Source: Kribbella soli
Lineage (GTDB): Bacteria; Actinomycetota; Actinomycetes; Propionibacteriales; Kribbellaceae
Length of the DNA stretch: 64,000 nucleotides
NCBI RefSeq assembly: GCF_004331345.1
Contig: NZ_SJJZ01000002.1
Span: 1,426,001-1,490,000, forward strand
Reading direction: 5' to 3'
Part shown: piece by piece, positions 1 to 9,129 of the stretch
How the letters are laid out: each line of letters opens with the position of its first letter
Numbering within the stretch: the first letter of the stretch is position 1
Notes under the pieces: generated by a model
Told to the model about the DNA's origin: nothing
What the model saw: the letters and a program-made list of their open reading frames with translations, nothing else
The model's database searches: none
Program-made: the position numbers and the translations under genes

Positions 1-321
1 TAAAAGCACGGGATAGTCACGTCTGAGCCGCGCTAACAGGGACCGCTTGCGGCCCTTCGCGAGACTCGCGGCATCCGGATTTCCGTGCGTTGAACGCACA
101 CGAGAAGCAGTGTCGGCTTCAGCCACAGGCACCTCCCTGGTCACTCGAATAAAAAGTGATCGATCCACTTCTGAGCCGGTAGCTAACCGCAGCCGCGTTT
201 TGGTGTCAAGACCTCGGTCCAGCATTGATCGAGGTCCGGGAAGGGCCGGGCCGGAGCCGGTTACGACGGTCCGCGGTGATAAACTGCCCCGCCTCAGACG
301 GCCTGGCGCGAGGAGGGGAAC
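1..321. other. Left-edge non-coding stretch upstream of a LacI gene
   Basis: I find no convincing gene here; the open frames look like GC-driven shadows that run into the LacI gene. It holds two dyads (85-99 and 154-170, listed separately where useful) and the ribosome binding site of the LacI gene, AGGAGGGG at 311-318. A GATAAA at 278-283 could be a -10 element but I see no good -35 partner. Confidence 0.5.
85..99. promoter_or_regulatory. Odd-centred perfect palindrome, candidate operator
   Basis: GTGCGTT-G-AACGCAC is a perfect 7-bp dyad around one central base. It lies about 220 nt upstream of the LacI gene at 322. It could be an operator for that LacI protein or belong to a gene left of the window. 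A second, weaker dyad, AAGTG-N7-CACTT, is at 154-170 with GATCGATC at its core. Function is inference only. Confidence 0.35.
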
Positions 322-1341
322 GTGGCAGACCCGGCAGCCAAACGGCCGGCGACCATCCACCAAGTGGCCAGCCTGGCCGGCGTATCGCACACGACCGTGT
401 CCCGGTATCTGCAGGACAAGGACAGCCTGAAGCCGAAGACCAGGATCAAGGTCGAGTACGCGGTCAAGGCCCTCGACTACCGCCCCAACCTGGTCGCTCG
501 ATCCATGCGGACGCGGCACACGAACCGGCTCGCGATCGTGCTCGCCTCGGGAGCGCACTTCCCCGGGCGGCTGCTCGCCGCGGCATCCCGAACGGCGCAC
601 GACGCCGGGTACCAGGTCGAGATCGTCAGCGTCGAGGGCGGGGCCCGCGAGCGTTCGGACCGGATCGACGAGCTGGCCAGATCCGGCCAGGTCGAAGGCA
701 TCCTGGCCCTCTCGCCGATCGGCCTCAAGGGCAAGAACGCACATCGGGTGCCGATCGTCGAGAACGGCACCTACGACGACAAGCTGCACGGCCTGGCGGA
801 GCTCGCCGACGCCACCGAGATCCGCGAGATCATCGAGTACCTGGTCTCCTTGGGCCACCGGACGTTCCTGCACGTCGCCGGCGCCCAGAACTTCGCCTCG
901 GCACGCAACCGGAAGAGCGTCTACCTCGAGACGATCGAACGCCTCGGACTGCACTCGGTCGGAGCCGTTGACGGCGACTGGTCGGCCCAGTCCGGTTTCG
1001 ACGCGATCACCGCCCTGCCGCCCGACTGCGGTGTCACCGCAGTCGTGGCGGCCAACGACGTCGTCGCCATGGGCGTGATCCGTGGCGCACTCTCCCGTGG
1101 CTGGACCGTGCCCGACGATCTGAGCGTCTTCGGCTGGGACGACGAGGAGATCGGCCGGTTCGCCACCCCGTCACTCTCCACCGTGGCAGTCGACCGCGAG
1201 GCCCAGGGCCGCGCCGCCATCCACCAACTCCTCGCCGAGATCCGCGGCGAACCGATCCCGCAGCCGACCCCGCAAACCATCAACCACCTGATCTACCGAG
1301 AATCAACCGCCCCACCACCCCGCCGTACGCCGACCGCCTGA
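322..1341 (+). CDS. LacI-family transcriptional regulator
   Basis: 339 aa, the normal length for LacI/GalR repressors. An N-terminal helix-turn-helix (about residues 9-35, ATIHQVASLAGVSHTTVSRY) is followed by the hinge region (YRPNLVARSM) and a periplasmic-binding-protein-like effector domain that ends with the usual SVFGWDDEEIGRFATPSLS stretch. The GTG start is set by AGGAGGGG eight bases upstream. It converges on the secreted esterase gene at 1350, separated by only 8 nt. Its ligand is unknown; from the neighbourhood a sugar or uronic-acid derivative is likely. It does not form an operon with anything visible in the window. Confidence 0.9.
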   Translation: MADPAAKRPATIHQVASLAGVSHTTVSRYLQDKDSLKPKTRIKVEYAVKALDYRPNLVARSMRTRHTNRLAIVLASGAHFPGRLLAAASRTAHDAGYQVEIVSVEGGARERSDRIDELARSGQVEGILALSPIGLKGKNAHRVPIVENGTYDDKLHGLAELADATEIREIIEYLVSLGHRTFLHVAGAQNFASARNRKSVYLETIERLGLHSVGAVDGDWSAQSGFDAITALPPDCGVTAVVAANDVVAMGVIRGALSRGWTVPDDLSVFGWDDEEIGRFATPSLSTVAVDREAQGRAAIHQLLAEIRGEPIPQPTPQTINHLIYRESTAPPPRRTPTA

Positions 1342-1349
1342 GCCGCTGC

Positions 1350-2306
1350 TCAGGTGAGGCCCCAGAAGCGGGTGATGTAGACAGCGGCGCACAGGTTGAC
1401 GTCGAGGATGTACGGCGCAGCGGCGCCACACTGATCTGGTCCGGTGCCTGGGTCGATGGGTTGGCCGTGGCCCATGCCAGGGATCGACCAGGTCTCGACG
1501 ACCGTCGCACCGGACGCGTCGGCGTACGACTTGTGCGTGGCACCGTTGACGGTCTCGGTGGAGTCCGCGATCTGGTCCGCGGAGTTCACGTCGGTCCACT
1601 GCTCCATCGACTCGTTGAGGTTGCGGTAGGCAACGGTGTAGTCCGACGTACCGTGCCAGATCGACACCTTGGGCCGGTGGGTCGCCGTCGCCGCCGCGCG
1701 CACCTTGTCGCCCCACTGCTGCGGCGACAGATCGACCCCGGGGTTCTGGCAACTGAAAGCCTGGACGAGCGACGTCGCGCACCGATACGGCAGCCCTGCC
1801 ACGACCGCCCCACCGGCGAACACCTCCGGGTACGTCGCCAGCATGACAGCCGTCATCGCACCACCGGCCGACAGACCGGTGACGAACACCCGCCCCGCAT
1901 CCGAACCAAGATCGCCGACGGTGCGATCCACCATCTGCTTGATCGACAGAGCCTCACCCGAGCCGCGCGCGGTGTCCCCCGCCTCGAACCAGTTGAAGCA
2001 CGCACTCGCGTTGTTGGCCGACTGCTGCTGCGGCAGCACCAGCGCGAAGCCGGCCCGCTGCGCCATCGCGACCCAGCCGGGCTCGTCGTCGTACGCCGAA
2101 GCCGACTGAGTACACCCGTGCAACGCCACCACCACCGGCCGACCGGCACCAAGCCCGGGCGGCACGTAACGGAACATCCGCAGATTCCCTGGATTCGAAC
2201 CGAATCCGGTCACTTCCTCCAGGCTCGCAGCCTCAGCCCGCGACACCGGACTGGTCAACACAGCTGCCAGCAAGACGATCACCGAAACAACAGGACGGAG
2301 AGTCAT
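1350..2306 (-). CDS. Secreted PHB-depolymerase/CE1-type esterase
   Basis: 318 aa with a Sec signal peptide (about residues 1-27, ending in the region AEAAS). This is an alpha/beta hydrolase of the extracellular polyhydroxybutyrate depolymerase and feruloyl/acetylxylan esterase type. Visible catalytic residues are Ser146 in GLSAGGAM, Asp222 in HGTSDYT and His280 in PGMGHG; the HGCTQ motif at about residue 63 gives the oxyanion region. RBS GGAGG lies upstream of the ATG. In this setting removal of ester decorations from plant or algal polysaccharide is more plausible than PHB degradation, but sequence alone does not decide. It is transcribed divergently from the GH28-like gene across an intergenic region with two operator-like dyads. 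Confidence 0.85.
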   Translation of the reverse strand: MTLRPVVSVIVLLAAVLTSPVSRAEAASLEEVTGFGSNPGNLRMFRYVPPGLGAGRPVVVALHGCTQSASAYDDEPGWVAMAQRAGFALVLPQQQSANNASACFNWFEAGDTARGSGEALSIKQMVDRTVGDLGSDAGRVFVTGLSAGGAMTAVMLATYPEVFAGGAVVAGLPYRCATSLVQAFSCQNPGVDLSPQQWGDKVRAAATATHRPKVSIWHGTSDYTVAYRNLNESMEQWTDVNSADQIADSTETVNGATHKSYADASGATVVETWSIPGMGHGQPIDPGTGPDQCGAAAPYILDVNLCAAVYITRFWGLT

Positions 2307-2438
2307 TCCACACCTCCAGGACGGGTCCTTCCATCGACCGTCCCATCAACCAACCACCCCAGCCATGTCCTCCCACCCCACAATCCGAGCCGCAGCTGTG
2401 TTCTCACAGTGTCGGCGGATCGAGGCATCACGGAAGAG

Positions 2439-2449
2439 CGAAATTTTCG
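2439..2449. promoter_or_regulatory. CGAAA-N-TTTCG operator-like dyad, copy 1
   Basis: CGAAATTTTCG is a perfect odd-centred dyad in the divergent region between the esterase (1350-2306) and the GH28-like gene (2533). The same motif with at most one arm mismatch occurs upstream of three further loci of this region (9044, 12327, 19679). I infer a LacI-family operator. Confidence 0.55.
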
Positions 2450-2451
2450 TG

Positions 2452-2463
2452 GCAAGCGGTTGC
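2452..2463. promoter_or_regulatory. GCAA-N4-TTGC operator-like dyad
   Basis: GCAAGCGGTTGC lies 2 bp downstream of the CGAAA-N-TTTCG dyad and about 70 bp before the GH28-like start codon. The GCAA..TTGC arms with a GC-rich centre resemble many LacI-family operators. Function is inferred. Confidence 0.4.
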
Positions 2464-2532
2464 TATTGATCGGCCCAGGTTCTCTGGACAAGGTTTCAGA
2501 GCCTTCCGCCGGAGATGCCAAGGAGCCTGAAG

Positions 2533-4293
2533 ATGACCGCAGACCTCACGCGACGCCGCCTGCTCCAAGCAGCCGGCGCAACCGTTGCCGCCGGCTACGT
2601 CACGTCCGCGGCCGGGATCGCGACAGCCACCCCCGCGCCCGTTCCACCGCTGGTCAGCTACCCGATTCCTGCCGGGATCGCGCAGGCGTCCACCTTCGAG
2701 GTCAAGGTCCGTACGGCGGCCGGTCCCTGGACCACGGTGCCGACGTACTCGGTGAACCTCAAGCAGATCAACGCAACGACCGGCGCCGGCCAGGTACTGA
2801 AGTCGTCGATGGCGTACTTCGACTTCGCCCATTCGGTCGAGGTCTGGGTCAGGTACACGAAGGGCACCATCGACACCGCCCGGATCCGCCCGCTGTCGCT
2901 GGGGATCGAGCCGACCATCGACGACGAGAGCACGTTGCTCTTCACCCTCACCGAACCGAGCAAGATCGTGGTCGAGGTGAACGGCGAGATCTTCGACTGC
3001 CTGCACCTGCTCGCCCGCCCGATCGAGACCGACGCCCCCTCCCCCGACGACCCGGACGTCATCTACTACGGCCCCGGCGTGCACACGACCGCGACCGGAC
3101 AGCTGGAGGTTCCGAGCGGGAAGACGGTCTATCTGGCCGGTGGCGCCGTACTGAAGGCTTCGGTGATCTTCAAGAACGTCACGAACGCCGGCCTGACGGG
3201 ACGCGGTCTCATCTACGGCACCAACGGCGGCGGCTGCACCATCGTCGGCTCGAAGAACGTCCGCGTCGACGGCATCTCGATGCTCGATCTGACGACTGGC
3301 TACGCGATCACCGCGGGGATGTCCGAACAGGTCACGATCACCGACTTCGGCTACTTCAGCGCGGGCCAGTGGGGCGACGGGATCGACATCTTCTCCAGTG
3401 CCGACGTGTTGATCGACAACTGCTTCCTGCGCTGTTCCGACGACTGCATCGCGCTCTACACGCACCGCTGGGACTACTACGGCGATACCCGGAATATCAC
3501 CGTCTCCAACTCGAGCCTCTGGGCGGATGTCGCGCACCCGATCAACATCGGGACCCACGGCAACACCGCCGATCCCGAGGTGCTGGAGAACATCACGATC
3601 AGCAACGTCGACATCCTCGACCATCGCGAACCGCAGAAGTGGTACCAGGGAGCCATCGCGCTCAATCCCGGCGACAGCAATCTCGTCCGGAACGTGCGGA
3701 TCGAGAACGTGCGGGTCGAGGACTTCCGCTGGGGGCAGTTCATCCATCTGCGCGTGGCCTACAACAAGTCCTACAACACCTCGGCCGGCCGCGGCATCGA
3801 GGGCGTCTACGTCAAGAACCTGACCTACACGGGCAAGAACGCCGAGACCGCGATGATGCTCGGGTACGACGAGACGCGCGGCATCAAGGACGTGACGTTC
3901 CAGAACCTCGTGGTGAACGGCACCGTGATGGCCTCGACCATGCGCAAGCCCGGGTGGTTCACGGTCGCCGACATGGTCGACATGCACGTCAACGAGCACG
4001 TGACCAACCTGCGCTGGCTGGACGCGGCCACGGCCCCGACGACAACGCCTCCGACGATCACGACTGCCGACACCGGCAACCTCACCGCGGGCGTACCGGT
4101 GGTCCTCACGATCAGTGCGACCGGCTTCCCCACCGGCTTCGACGTCCAGAACCTGCCGGCCGGACTCACCGTCGACAAGACCACCGGCGTCATCACCGGC
4201 GCCCCGACCAGCCCGGGCACGTACAACGCGAACCTGAGCGTCACCAACGTCGCCGGGACCACCACCAAGAGCCTCATCCTGACCGTGCGCTGA
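2533..4293 (+). CDS. Tat-exported GH28-like beta-helix glycosidase with C-terminal Ig domain
   Basis: 586 aa. The ATG at 2533 is preferred over an in-frame ATG at 2515 because AAGGAG lies 7 nt upstream and the protein then begins with a twin-arginine signal (RRR at 7-9, hydrophobic to about residue 32). Residues 40-165 form a beta-rich N-terminal domain. Residues 170-490 are a right-handed beta-helix with GDGIDI (281-286) and CSDDC (301-305), which match the acidic active-site motifs of polygalacturonase-type GH28. About residues 497-586 are a putative Ig domain (LPAGL..TTGVITGAP). Likely substrate is a uronic-acid-containing polysaccharide; GH49-like or unclassified beta-helix activity is the alternative. 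Probably co-transcribed with the lyase at 4334. Confidence 0.8.
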   Translation: MTADLTRRRLLQAAGATVAAGYVTSAAGIATATPAPVPPLVSYPIPAGIAQASTFEVKVRTAAGPWTTVPTYSVNLKQINATTGAGQVLKSSMAYFDFAHSVEVWVRYTKGTIDTARIRPLSLGIEPTIDDESTLLFTLTEPSKIVVEVNGEIFDCLHLLARPIETDAPSPDDPDVIYYGPGVHTTATGQLEVPSGKTVYLAGGAVLKASVIFKNVTNAGLTGRGLIYGTNGGGCTIVGSKNVRVDGISMLDLTTGYAITAGMSEQVTITDFGYFSAGQWGDGIDIFSSADVLIDNCFLRCSDDCIALYTHRWDYYGDTRNITVSNSSLWADVAHPINIGTHGNTADPEVLENITISNVDILDHREPQKWYQGAIALNPGDSNLVRNVRIENVRVEDFRWGQFIHLRVAYNKSYNTSAGRGIEGVYVKNLTYTGKNAETAMMLGYDETRGIKDVTFQNLVVNGTVMASTMRKPGWFTVADMVDMHVNEHVTNLRWLDAATAPTTTPPTITTADTGNLTAGVPVVLTISATGFPTGFDVQNLPAGLTVDKTTGVITGAPTSPGTYNANLSVTNVAGTTTKSLILTVR

Positions 4294-4333
4294 ACACTTG
4301 CGTACACCCACCACCGCCCCGAAGGAGAAGGAC

Positions 4334-5554
4334 ATGCACGAGAGGGAGATCGATCGACGTACTCTTCTGAAAGCCGCCGGAGGTGTGGCCGCCGCGGGAG
4401 TAGCGGCCATGGCCGGCGTCACCGCACTCGATCGGCGCGCGGACGCCGCACCGACCACTTTTACCCACCCCGGAGGGCTGCACAACTGGGGCGACCTCAA
4501 CCGGGCCAAGGTCCGGGTTGCGGCGGGCGACGACCCGTGGCTGTCCGGCTGGAACCGCCTGACCGCCAACTCGCATGCGCAGTCCACTTGGACACCGAGG
4601 CCGCAGGCAACGATCATCCGCGGCGGCACCGGCGAGAACTACACCCTCCTCTACAACGACATCCACGCCGCCTACCAGAACGCCCTCCGCTGGTGGGTCC
4701 AGGGCTCGACCGCGCACGGCGACTGCGCGCGCAACATCCTCAACGCCTGGTCGGCCACCCTGACCTCGATCAGTGGCAACGCAGACCGGTTCCTGGCGGC
4801 CGGCATCTACGGGTACCAGTTCGCGGCCGTCGCCGAGCTGATGCGCGGCTACTCGGGCTTCGACCTGGCGCGGTTCAAGACGATGATGCTCAACGTCTTC
4901 TACCCGATGAACAACTCGTTCCTGACCAACCACAACGATGCCTGCATCACGAACTACTGGGCCAACTGGGATCTGTGCACGATGAACTCGATCCTTGCCA
5001 TCGGCATCCTCTGCGACGACGCGGCGAAGTACGACCAGGCGGTCAACTACTTCAAGAACGGCGCCGGCAACGGCTCGATCAAGCACGCCGTGCCGTTCGT
5101 GTACGACGACCAGGGTCTCGCGCAGTGGCAGGAGTCGGGACGCGATCAGGGCCACACCATGATGGGGATGGGCCAGATGGGAGCGTTCTGTGAGATGGCC
5201 TGGAACCAGGGCGACGACCTGTACGGCTACGACAACAACCGCTTCCTGAAGGCAGCGCAGTACGTCGCGAAGTACAACCTCGGCCAGGACGTTCCGTTCA
5301 CGAAGTACACCTGGGGCACCGGCCAGAACTGTGCCTATCAGGAACACACGGTCATCTCCAGCGCGAGCCGCGGCCAGATCCGGCCGGTGTGGGAGATCCT
5401 GCACTTCCACTACACCAGGCGTAAGAACCTCTCGGTGCCGTACATCTCGGCCATGGCCGCTCAGGTCCGCCCCGAGGGCGGAGGCGGCGACTACGGCTCG
5501 ACGAGCGGCGGCTTCGACCAGACCGGTTTCGGCACTCTGGCCTACGCCAAGTAG
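4334..5554 (+). CDS. Tat-exported alginate-lyase-family protein
   Basis: 406 aa. The ATG at 4334 has AAGGAG 6 nt upstream; a twin-arginine signal follows (DRRTLLKAAGG). The rest is an alpha/alpha-toroid lyase of the alginate_lyase (PF05426-like) family, with family features HPGGLHN near the mature N-terminus, ITNYWANWDLC at mid-length and SRGQIRPVWEIL near the end. It is paralogous to the N-terminal domain of the 5601-8951 protein: matching blocks include YQNAL, NAWS..LT.I.G, LAI.I.CDD and AWNQG.DL.G. It is single-domain, unlike its two large relatives. Expected role is beta-elimination of a polyuronate outside the membrane; alginate, pectin and glycosaminoglycan cannot be told apart from sequence. 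It lies 40 nt after the GH28-like gene, so co-transcription is likely. Confidence 0.85.
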   Translation: MHEREIDRRTLLKAAGGVAAAGVAAMAGVTALDRRADAAPTTFTHPGGLHNWGDLNRAKVRVAAGDDPWLSGWNRLTANSHAQSTWTPRPQATIIRGGTGENYTLLYNDIHAAYQNALRWWVQGSTAHGDCARNILNAWSATLTSISGNADRFLAAGIYGYQFAAVAELMRGYSGFDLARFKTMMLNVFYPMNNSFLTNHNDACITNYWANWDLCTMNSILAIGILCDDAAKYDQAVNYFKNGAGNGSIKHAVPFVYDDQGLAQWQESGRDQGHTMMGMGQMGAFCEMAWNQGDDLYGYDNNRFLKAAQYVAKYNLGQDVPFTKYTWGTGQNCAYQEHTVISSASRGQIRPVWEILHFHYTRRKNLSVPYISAMAAQVRPEGGGGDYGSTSGGFDQTGFGTLAYAK

Positions 5555-5559
5555 TCCGC

Positions 5560-5595
5560 ACAGTGGCCCGGCCCCCTCGAGGGCCGGGCCACTGT
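5560..5595. terminator. Strong bidirectional hairpin terminator
   Basis: A perfect 15-bp stem, ACAGTGGCCCGGCCC and its reverse complement, encloses a 6-nt loop between the convergent genes ending at 5554 and 5601. There is no long T-tract, as is usual in high-GC actinobacteria. It would stop transcription from both sides. Confidence 0.85.
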
Positions 5596-5600
5596 CCGTT

Positions 5601-8600
5601 TCAGGTCAGTGCTACGTGGTCGAAGACGGCGGTGTTCAGGGAGAAGGGGTCGCCCGAGACAACGGCCAGCCCCACGTAGAAGGGCGCGGAACCGAACGTC
5701 TCGATCTGACCCGGTACGCCGACCGCGACCCAGCTCTCGCCGTCGGTGGAAACCTCCGCGGAGAAGGTGTTTCCGGTACGCCGGATGCGCAACCAGCCGG
5801 GCGCACCGGTACCGGTCGTGGTCACGAGGCCGGTCGCCACGCGCAGCCGCTGAACGAACTGCGGCTTGCCGCCGTCGAGCACCACCCCCGACAGTTGGTC
5901 GAACGGTGACAGCGACTTGGTCATCAGCACGCCCACCCGACCGGCATCGCCCCGACTCACGACGCGCGCCGTGAACGTCGCGTCACCCGTCACCGGCAGA
6001 TAGGCGAACTGGACCGTCATGCCCTGTCCGATCACGTTCAGGTCCGAGCCGGCGCCCCGAACTGTGAACCGGCCCAACGTGTCGCTGTAGCTGGTGATCC
6101 CCGGTGTCCTGATCGCGACGGCGCTGAAGCTCCCGAGTTGCCGCTCGTCCAGCACGTAGTCACCGATATCGGCGTACTGCCACGGCGCCGGCGGGGGTGC
6201 TCCAACGGTGAGCGTGACCTCCGCGGAGCCGGCACCGGCGGCATTGCGCGCGGAGACGCCCAGCTTGGCCGTGCCGGCCCTGAGCGGCCTGCCGCTGATG
6301 ACACCGGTCTTCCGGTCCAGGGACAGACCGTCCGGCAGGCTGGTCACCGCGAAGCTGATCGGATCGTTGCTGGCGGCAACCCGGAAGCGGAACTCAGTTC
6401 CGGTGTTCGCGAACGCGGATCCGGCGCTCGTGATCGACGGCACGGCCGGCGTCGGCATTGTCATCGTCAGGTTCGACGAGTCGGGCCCGGTCCCGGCGGC
6501 ATTCGTCTTCGCCACCACGTAGTCGTAGCTCTCGCCCGGCACCGCCGTGACGTCCCGGTAGCGGGTCTCCACGCCGAACCCGATCGGCGCCACGCCCGAG
6601 GCGATCGCCCGGTACGGTCCACCGGCGTGCCGGCGTTTGACGGTGTACGTCGCCGACACGTCCGGGTCGGACCACGCCAGCTCGATCGCACTGCCGGCGC
6701 TGCCGGCCCGCAGTTCACCCAGCGGTGCGGACGGGATCTCGCCCGACCAGTCCTGAACGGTCACGTTGTCGAAGGTTGCTGTGGTCGACTCGGCGTACGG
6801 CTGGTCGACGCCGATCCCCGCGCAGACCGCAAGGCCCGCGTAGACGTCGCGGCCGAGGTTGATCCGGGACGTGCCGACCTCGGTCCAGGTGCTGCCGTTC
6901 GGCGAGATGAGCCCGGTCAGGACGTCTCCCCTGCGGACGAGCCTGACCCAGTACGGGCGCCGCAGCCGGTAGCCGTCGCTCGCCGCTTCGACGTACGGCG
7001 GCGGCAACGGGGTCGCGGACGTCGGGAGGGTTCCGAGATCGGAGATCGGAAAGCCCGCGTTGACGGTGATGCACTGCTGTTGGGTCGGCGGTACGACGGT
7101 GCTGCCGGTCGCGACCGTGGAGCCCCCGCCGACGGGCCGGACCGTCCACACACCGCTCCAGGTGTGGAGCGGCAGCCCCTTGATCAGCATCGAGGCATGC
7201 GCCGAGGACGCCGACAGACTCTGCCGCAGCATCACGCCGATGGTCGCGTACTGCGAACTCACCGGGTGCACCACCCGCGCCGTGAGCACCCCGTCACCAC
7301 GCAACGGCAGGTAGACGAGCCGGAAACTGTCCTGCTCCCCACCGATGTCCGCACCGCCGGCCTCGACGGTGAACGTCTCCCCGTCGAAGCCGGTACCGCC
7401 CGGGACCACCACCTGGCCGATTTCCTCGCTCACCCAAGGACCCAGGCGGGCGGTCGTCACGGGCAGCGACTCACTGCTCGAGCCGGCTTGGTTCTCTGCC
7501 CGAACCTTGTAGGAGTACGTCGCCCGTCCGCGGGCGGAGGCATCGCTCCAGGTCGTCGACCGGATGCCTTCGGCCACGACCGCGTAGTCACCCGAACGGC
7601 CGGTCGCCCTGCTGATCGTGTAGCTGCTCGCGGCCACGCCGCTGCGCGGTTCGACCGACTCCGCCCAGGTCAGCATGACGCCGGCGTTGGAACTCTGCGC
7701 CGTCAGTCCGCTCGGAGCGCCGGGCGCGGCCTCAGGAGCAGATCTGGAGACGACCGGACGGGCCTGGGTGAAGGTGCCCCACGCGGGGTGGTCGTCGCTG
7801 TTCCCCTCGACGAAGCGCGTGCCGCCGGTGCCACGGAACACCACGCGTTCGACGTTCGGCGCGGACAATCCGCGCCGACCGACGTAGTGGGCGTAGGCAA
7901 GTTCGTAGATCGGCTGGAAAGCACCACGATTGACCGTCGAGATCGCCGTCTTGATGTACTTCCCGGTCCGGTCGAGGTCAGCGGCGAACGGCACGGAATC
8001 GTCGCCCAGGTTGTAGCGAGCGGTGTACTCGAAGCCGTGGAGGATCCTGTTGTCCTGATGACCGAACAGGTCGATGCCCTGGTTCCAGGCGACCGCGGCA
8101 CAGTTGGCGAGCAGGCCGAGCGCCAACTGTGCGTAGGACTGCGACCGGCCGCTCTCTTGTCCCTGGCCGGTCGCCGACACGACGATGTGTTCGATCCGGC
8201 CGTTGCCCGCGCCGGCCACGGCGTACCGTACTGCGTTCTCGAGCATCACCCGGTCGTCGCAGAACACGGCGATCGCCAGGATCGCCTGCAGAGCGGCGAG
8301 ATCCCAGTTGCCGTTGGCAAACAGCGCATTGCCGGACACGGCCGGGTACCAGACCTTGCGGAACGACTCCGCACACCGACTCACGGCAGCGGGCGACCAT
8401 CCGTCGTACCCGCTGTGCCGCAGGATCTCGGCGGCGTTCGCGAACTTGAAGACCTGCAGGCCGACACCGAGCTGGCCGTCCGCACCGGTGATCGCCGTCA
8501 GACTGTTCGACCAGGCGTCAAGGATGTCGCGCGCCTTGTCGGCGTACCGCACATCACCAGTGGCCGACCACATCAACGCGTTCTGGTAAGCAGCGCCCGA

Positions 8601-8951
8601 ATCGTTCACCGCCTCACTCATGAAGTTCGCCGGCCCACGCCCCCAAGAGGTGATCTGCCCGACGTTCCGAACGACATAGTCGTACGACGACCTGTTGTTC
8701 GCGGCCATCGCCAAGAACCCGTCGTACGCCGGACTCACACGATCCGCGACACACCGCCGCATCCGCTCCAAGTCATCCGCATCGTGCAGCAACCCCGGAT
8801 GCCTGAACGCTGCCGGCACCCCAGAACCGGTCGGTGCCGCGGTCGACGTGGCGGCGGATCCGAGCTGAGCCGCTAGCACCGAACCGCCGGAGGCGACCAG
8901 TAACGTACGGCGGCTCATGGTCGACAACGAGGTGACATCGGGCTCCGGCAT
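5601..8951 (-). CDS. Large multidomain alginate-lyase-family protein
   Basis: 1116 aa, start ATG with GAGAAGGAG upstream. A Tat signal (SRRTLLVASGGS) leads into an alginate-lyase-family catalytic domain (about 45-385) paralogous to the 4334 protein. After it come a fibronectin type III domain (about 400-500), a concanavalin/laminin-like sandwich (about 505-725), a second FN3 (about 730-820), a putative Ig domain (LPDGLSLDRKTGVISG, about 825-910) and another lectin-like sandwich (about 920-1116). Such C-terminal tails usually bind or space glycans. It is a single-gene unit facing its own promoter and a CGAAA-N-TTTCG dyad. Likely secreted and acting on polymer; exact substrate unknown. Confidence 0.85.
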   Translation of the reverse strand: MPEPDVTSLSTMSRRTLLVASGGSVLAAQLGSAATSTAAPTGSGVPAAFRHPGLLHDADDLERMRRCVADRVSPAYDGFLAMAANNRSSYDYVVRNVGQITSWGRGPANFMSEAVNDSGAAYQNALMWSATGDVRYADKARDILDAWSNSLTAITGADGQLGVGLQVFKFANAAEILRHSGYDGWSPAAVSRCAESFRKVWYPAVSGNALFANGNWDLAALQAILAIAVFCDDRVMLENAVRYAVAGAGNGRIEHIVVSATGQGQESGRSQSYAQLALGLLANCAAVAWNQGIDLFGHQDNRILHGFEYTARYNLGDDSVPFAADLDRTGKYIKTAISTVNRGAFQPIYELAYAHYVGRRGLSAPNVERVVFRGTGGTRFVEGNSDDHPAWGTFTQARPVVSRSAPEAAPGAPSGLTAQSSNAGVMLTWAESVEPRSGVAASSYTISRATGRSGDYAVVAEGIRSTTWSDASARGRATYSYKVRAENQAGSSSESLPVTTARLGPWVSEEIGQVVVPGGTGFDGETFTVEAGGADIGGEQDSFRLVYLPLRGDGVLTARVVHPVSSQYATIGVMLRQSLSASSAHASMLIKGLPLHTWSGVWTVRPVGGGSTVATGSTVVPPTQQQCITVNAGFPISDLGTLPTSATPLPPPYVEAASDGYRLRRPYWVRLVRRGDVLTGLISPNGSTWTEVGTSRINLGRDVYAGLAVCAGIGVDQPYAESTTATFDNVTVQDWSGEIPSAPLGELRAGSAGSAIELAWSDPDVSATYTVKRRHAGGPYRAIASGVAPIGFGVETRYRDVTAVPGESYDYVVAKTNAAGTGPDSSNLTMTMPTPAVPSITSAGSAFANTGTEFRFRVAASNDPISFAVTSLPDGLSLDRKTGVISGRPLRAGTAKLGVSARNAAGAGSAEVTLTVGAPPPAPWQYADIGDYVLDERQLGSFSAVAIRTPGITSYSDTLGRFTVRGAGSDLNVIGQGMTVQFAYLPVTGDATFTARVVSRGDAGRVGVLMTKSLSPFDQLSGVVLDGGKPQFVQRLRVATGLVTTTGTGAPGWLRIRRTGNTFSAEVSTDGESWVAVGVPGQIETFGSAPFYVGLAVVSGDPFSLNTAVFDHVALT

Positions 8952-8988
8952 CTGCGCTCCTTCTCGAAAACCGCTGGTCGAGCGGCCA

Positions 8989-9018
8989 AGCTAATGAGCG
9001 GCAGGCACAACCGGTCAA
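8989..9018 (-). promoter_or_regulatory. Candidate promoter of the large lyase gene
   Basis: On the minus strand TTGACC (9013-9018) and TTAGCT (8989-8994) are separated by 18 nt and lie about 40 nt upstream of the ATG at 8951. GAACCGTTGACCGGTT around the -35 is itself weakly dyadic. The CGAAA-N-TTTCG-like dyad at 9044-9054 lies just upstream. Confidence 0.45.
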
Positions 9019-9043
9019 CGGTTCGCGGGCGTCCTGCCCGGAC

Positions 9044-9054
9044 TGAAACTTTCG
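9044..9054. promoter_or_regulatory. CGAAA-N-TTTCG operator-like dyad, copy 2
   Basis: TGAAACTTTCG matches the dyad of 2439-2449 with one arm mismatch. It sits upstream of the candidate -35 of the 1116-aa lyase gene. Confidence 0.45.
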
Positions 9055-9129
9055 CCACCCCCTCAGACGGACCTCAAGGAAGGGCTGGGTCTCGGAGTTG
9101 ATGCTCCATCTGGAGGATCGACGCTTGGG

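Noticed and set aside
2191..2201. GGATTCGAACC, which looks like the reverse complement of a tRNA T-loop
   Set aside because: It encodes part of the esterase (FGSNPG region) and no acceptor stem, anticodon arm or D-arm can be built around it.
1461..4370. A long plus-strand open frame of nearly 970 codons across the esterase and GH28-like genes
   Set aside because: The product is Arg/Pro/His-rich low-complexity text with no domain; the true genes on this stretch have RBS, signal peptides and catalytic motifs.
2428..4629. A 733-codon minus-strand open frame antisense to the GH28-like gene
   Set aside because: Typical high-GC antisense shadow; composition is Val/Gly/Asp/Arg-rich with no family similarity that I can see.
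6138..8876. A 912-codon plus-strand open frame antisense to the 1116-aa lyase
   Set aside because: Shadow frame caused by GC-rich third positions; the lyase strand carries recognisable domains.
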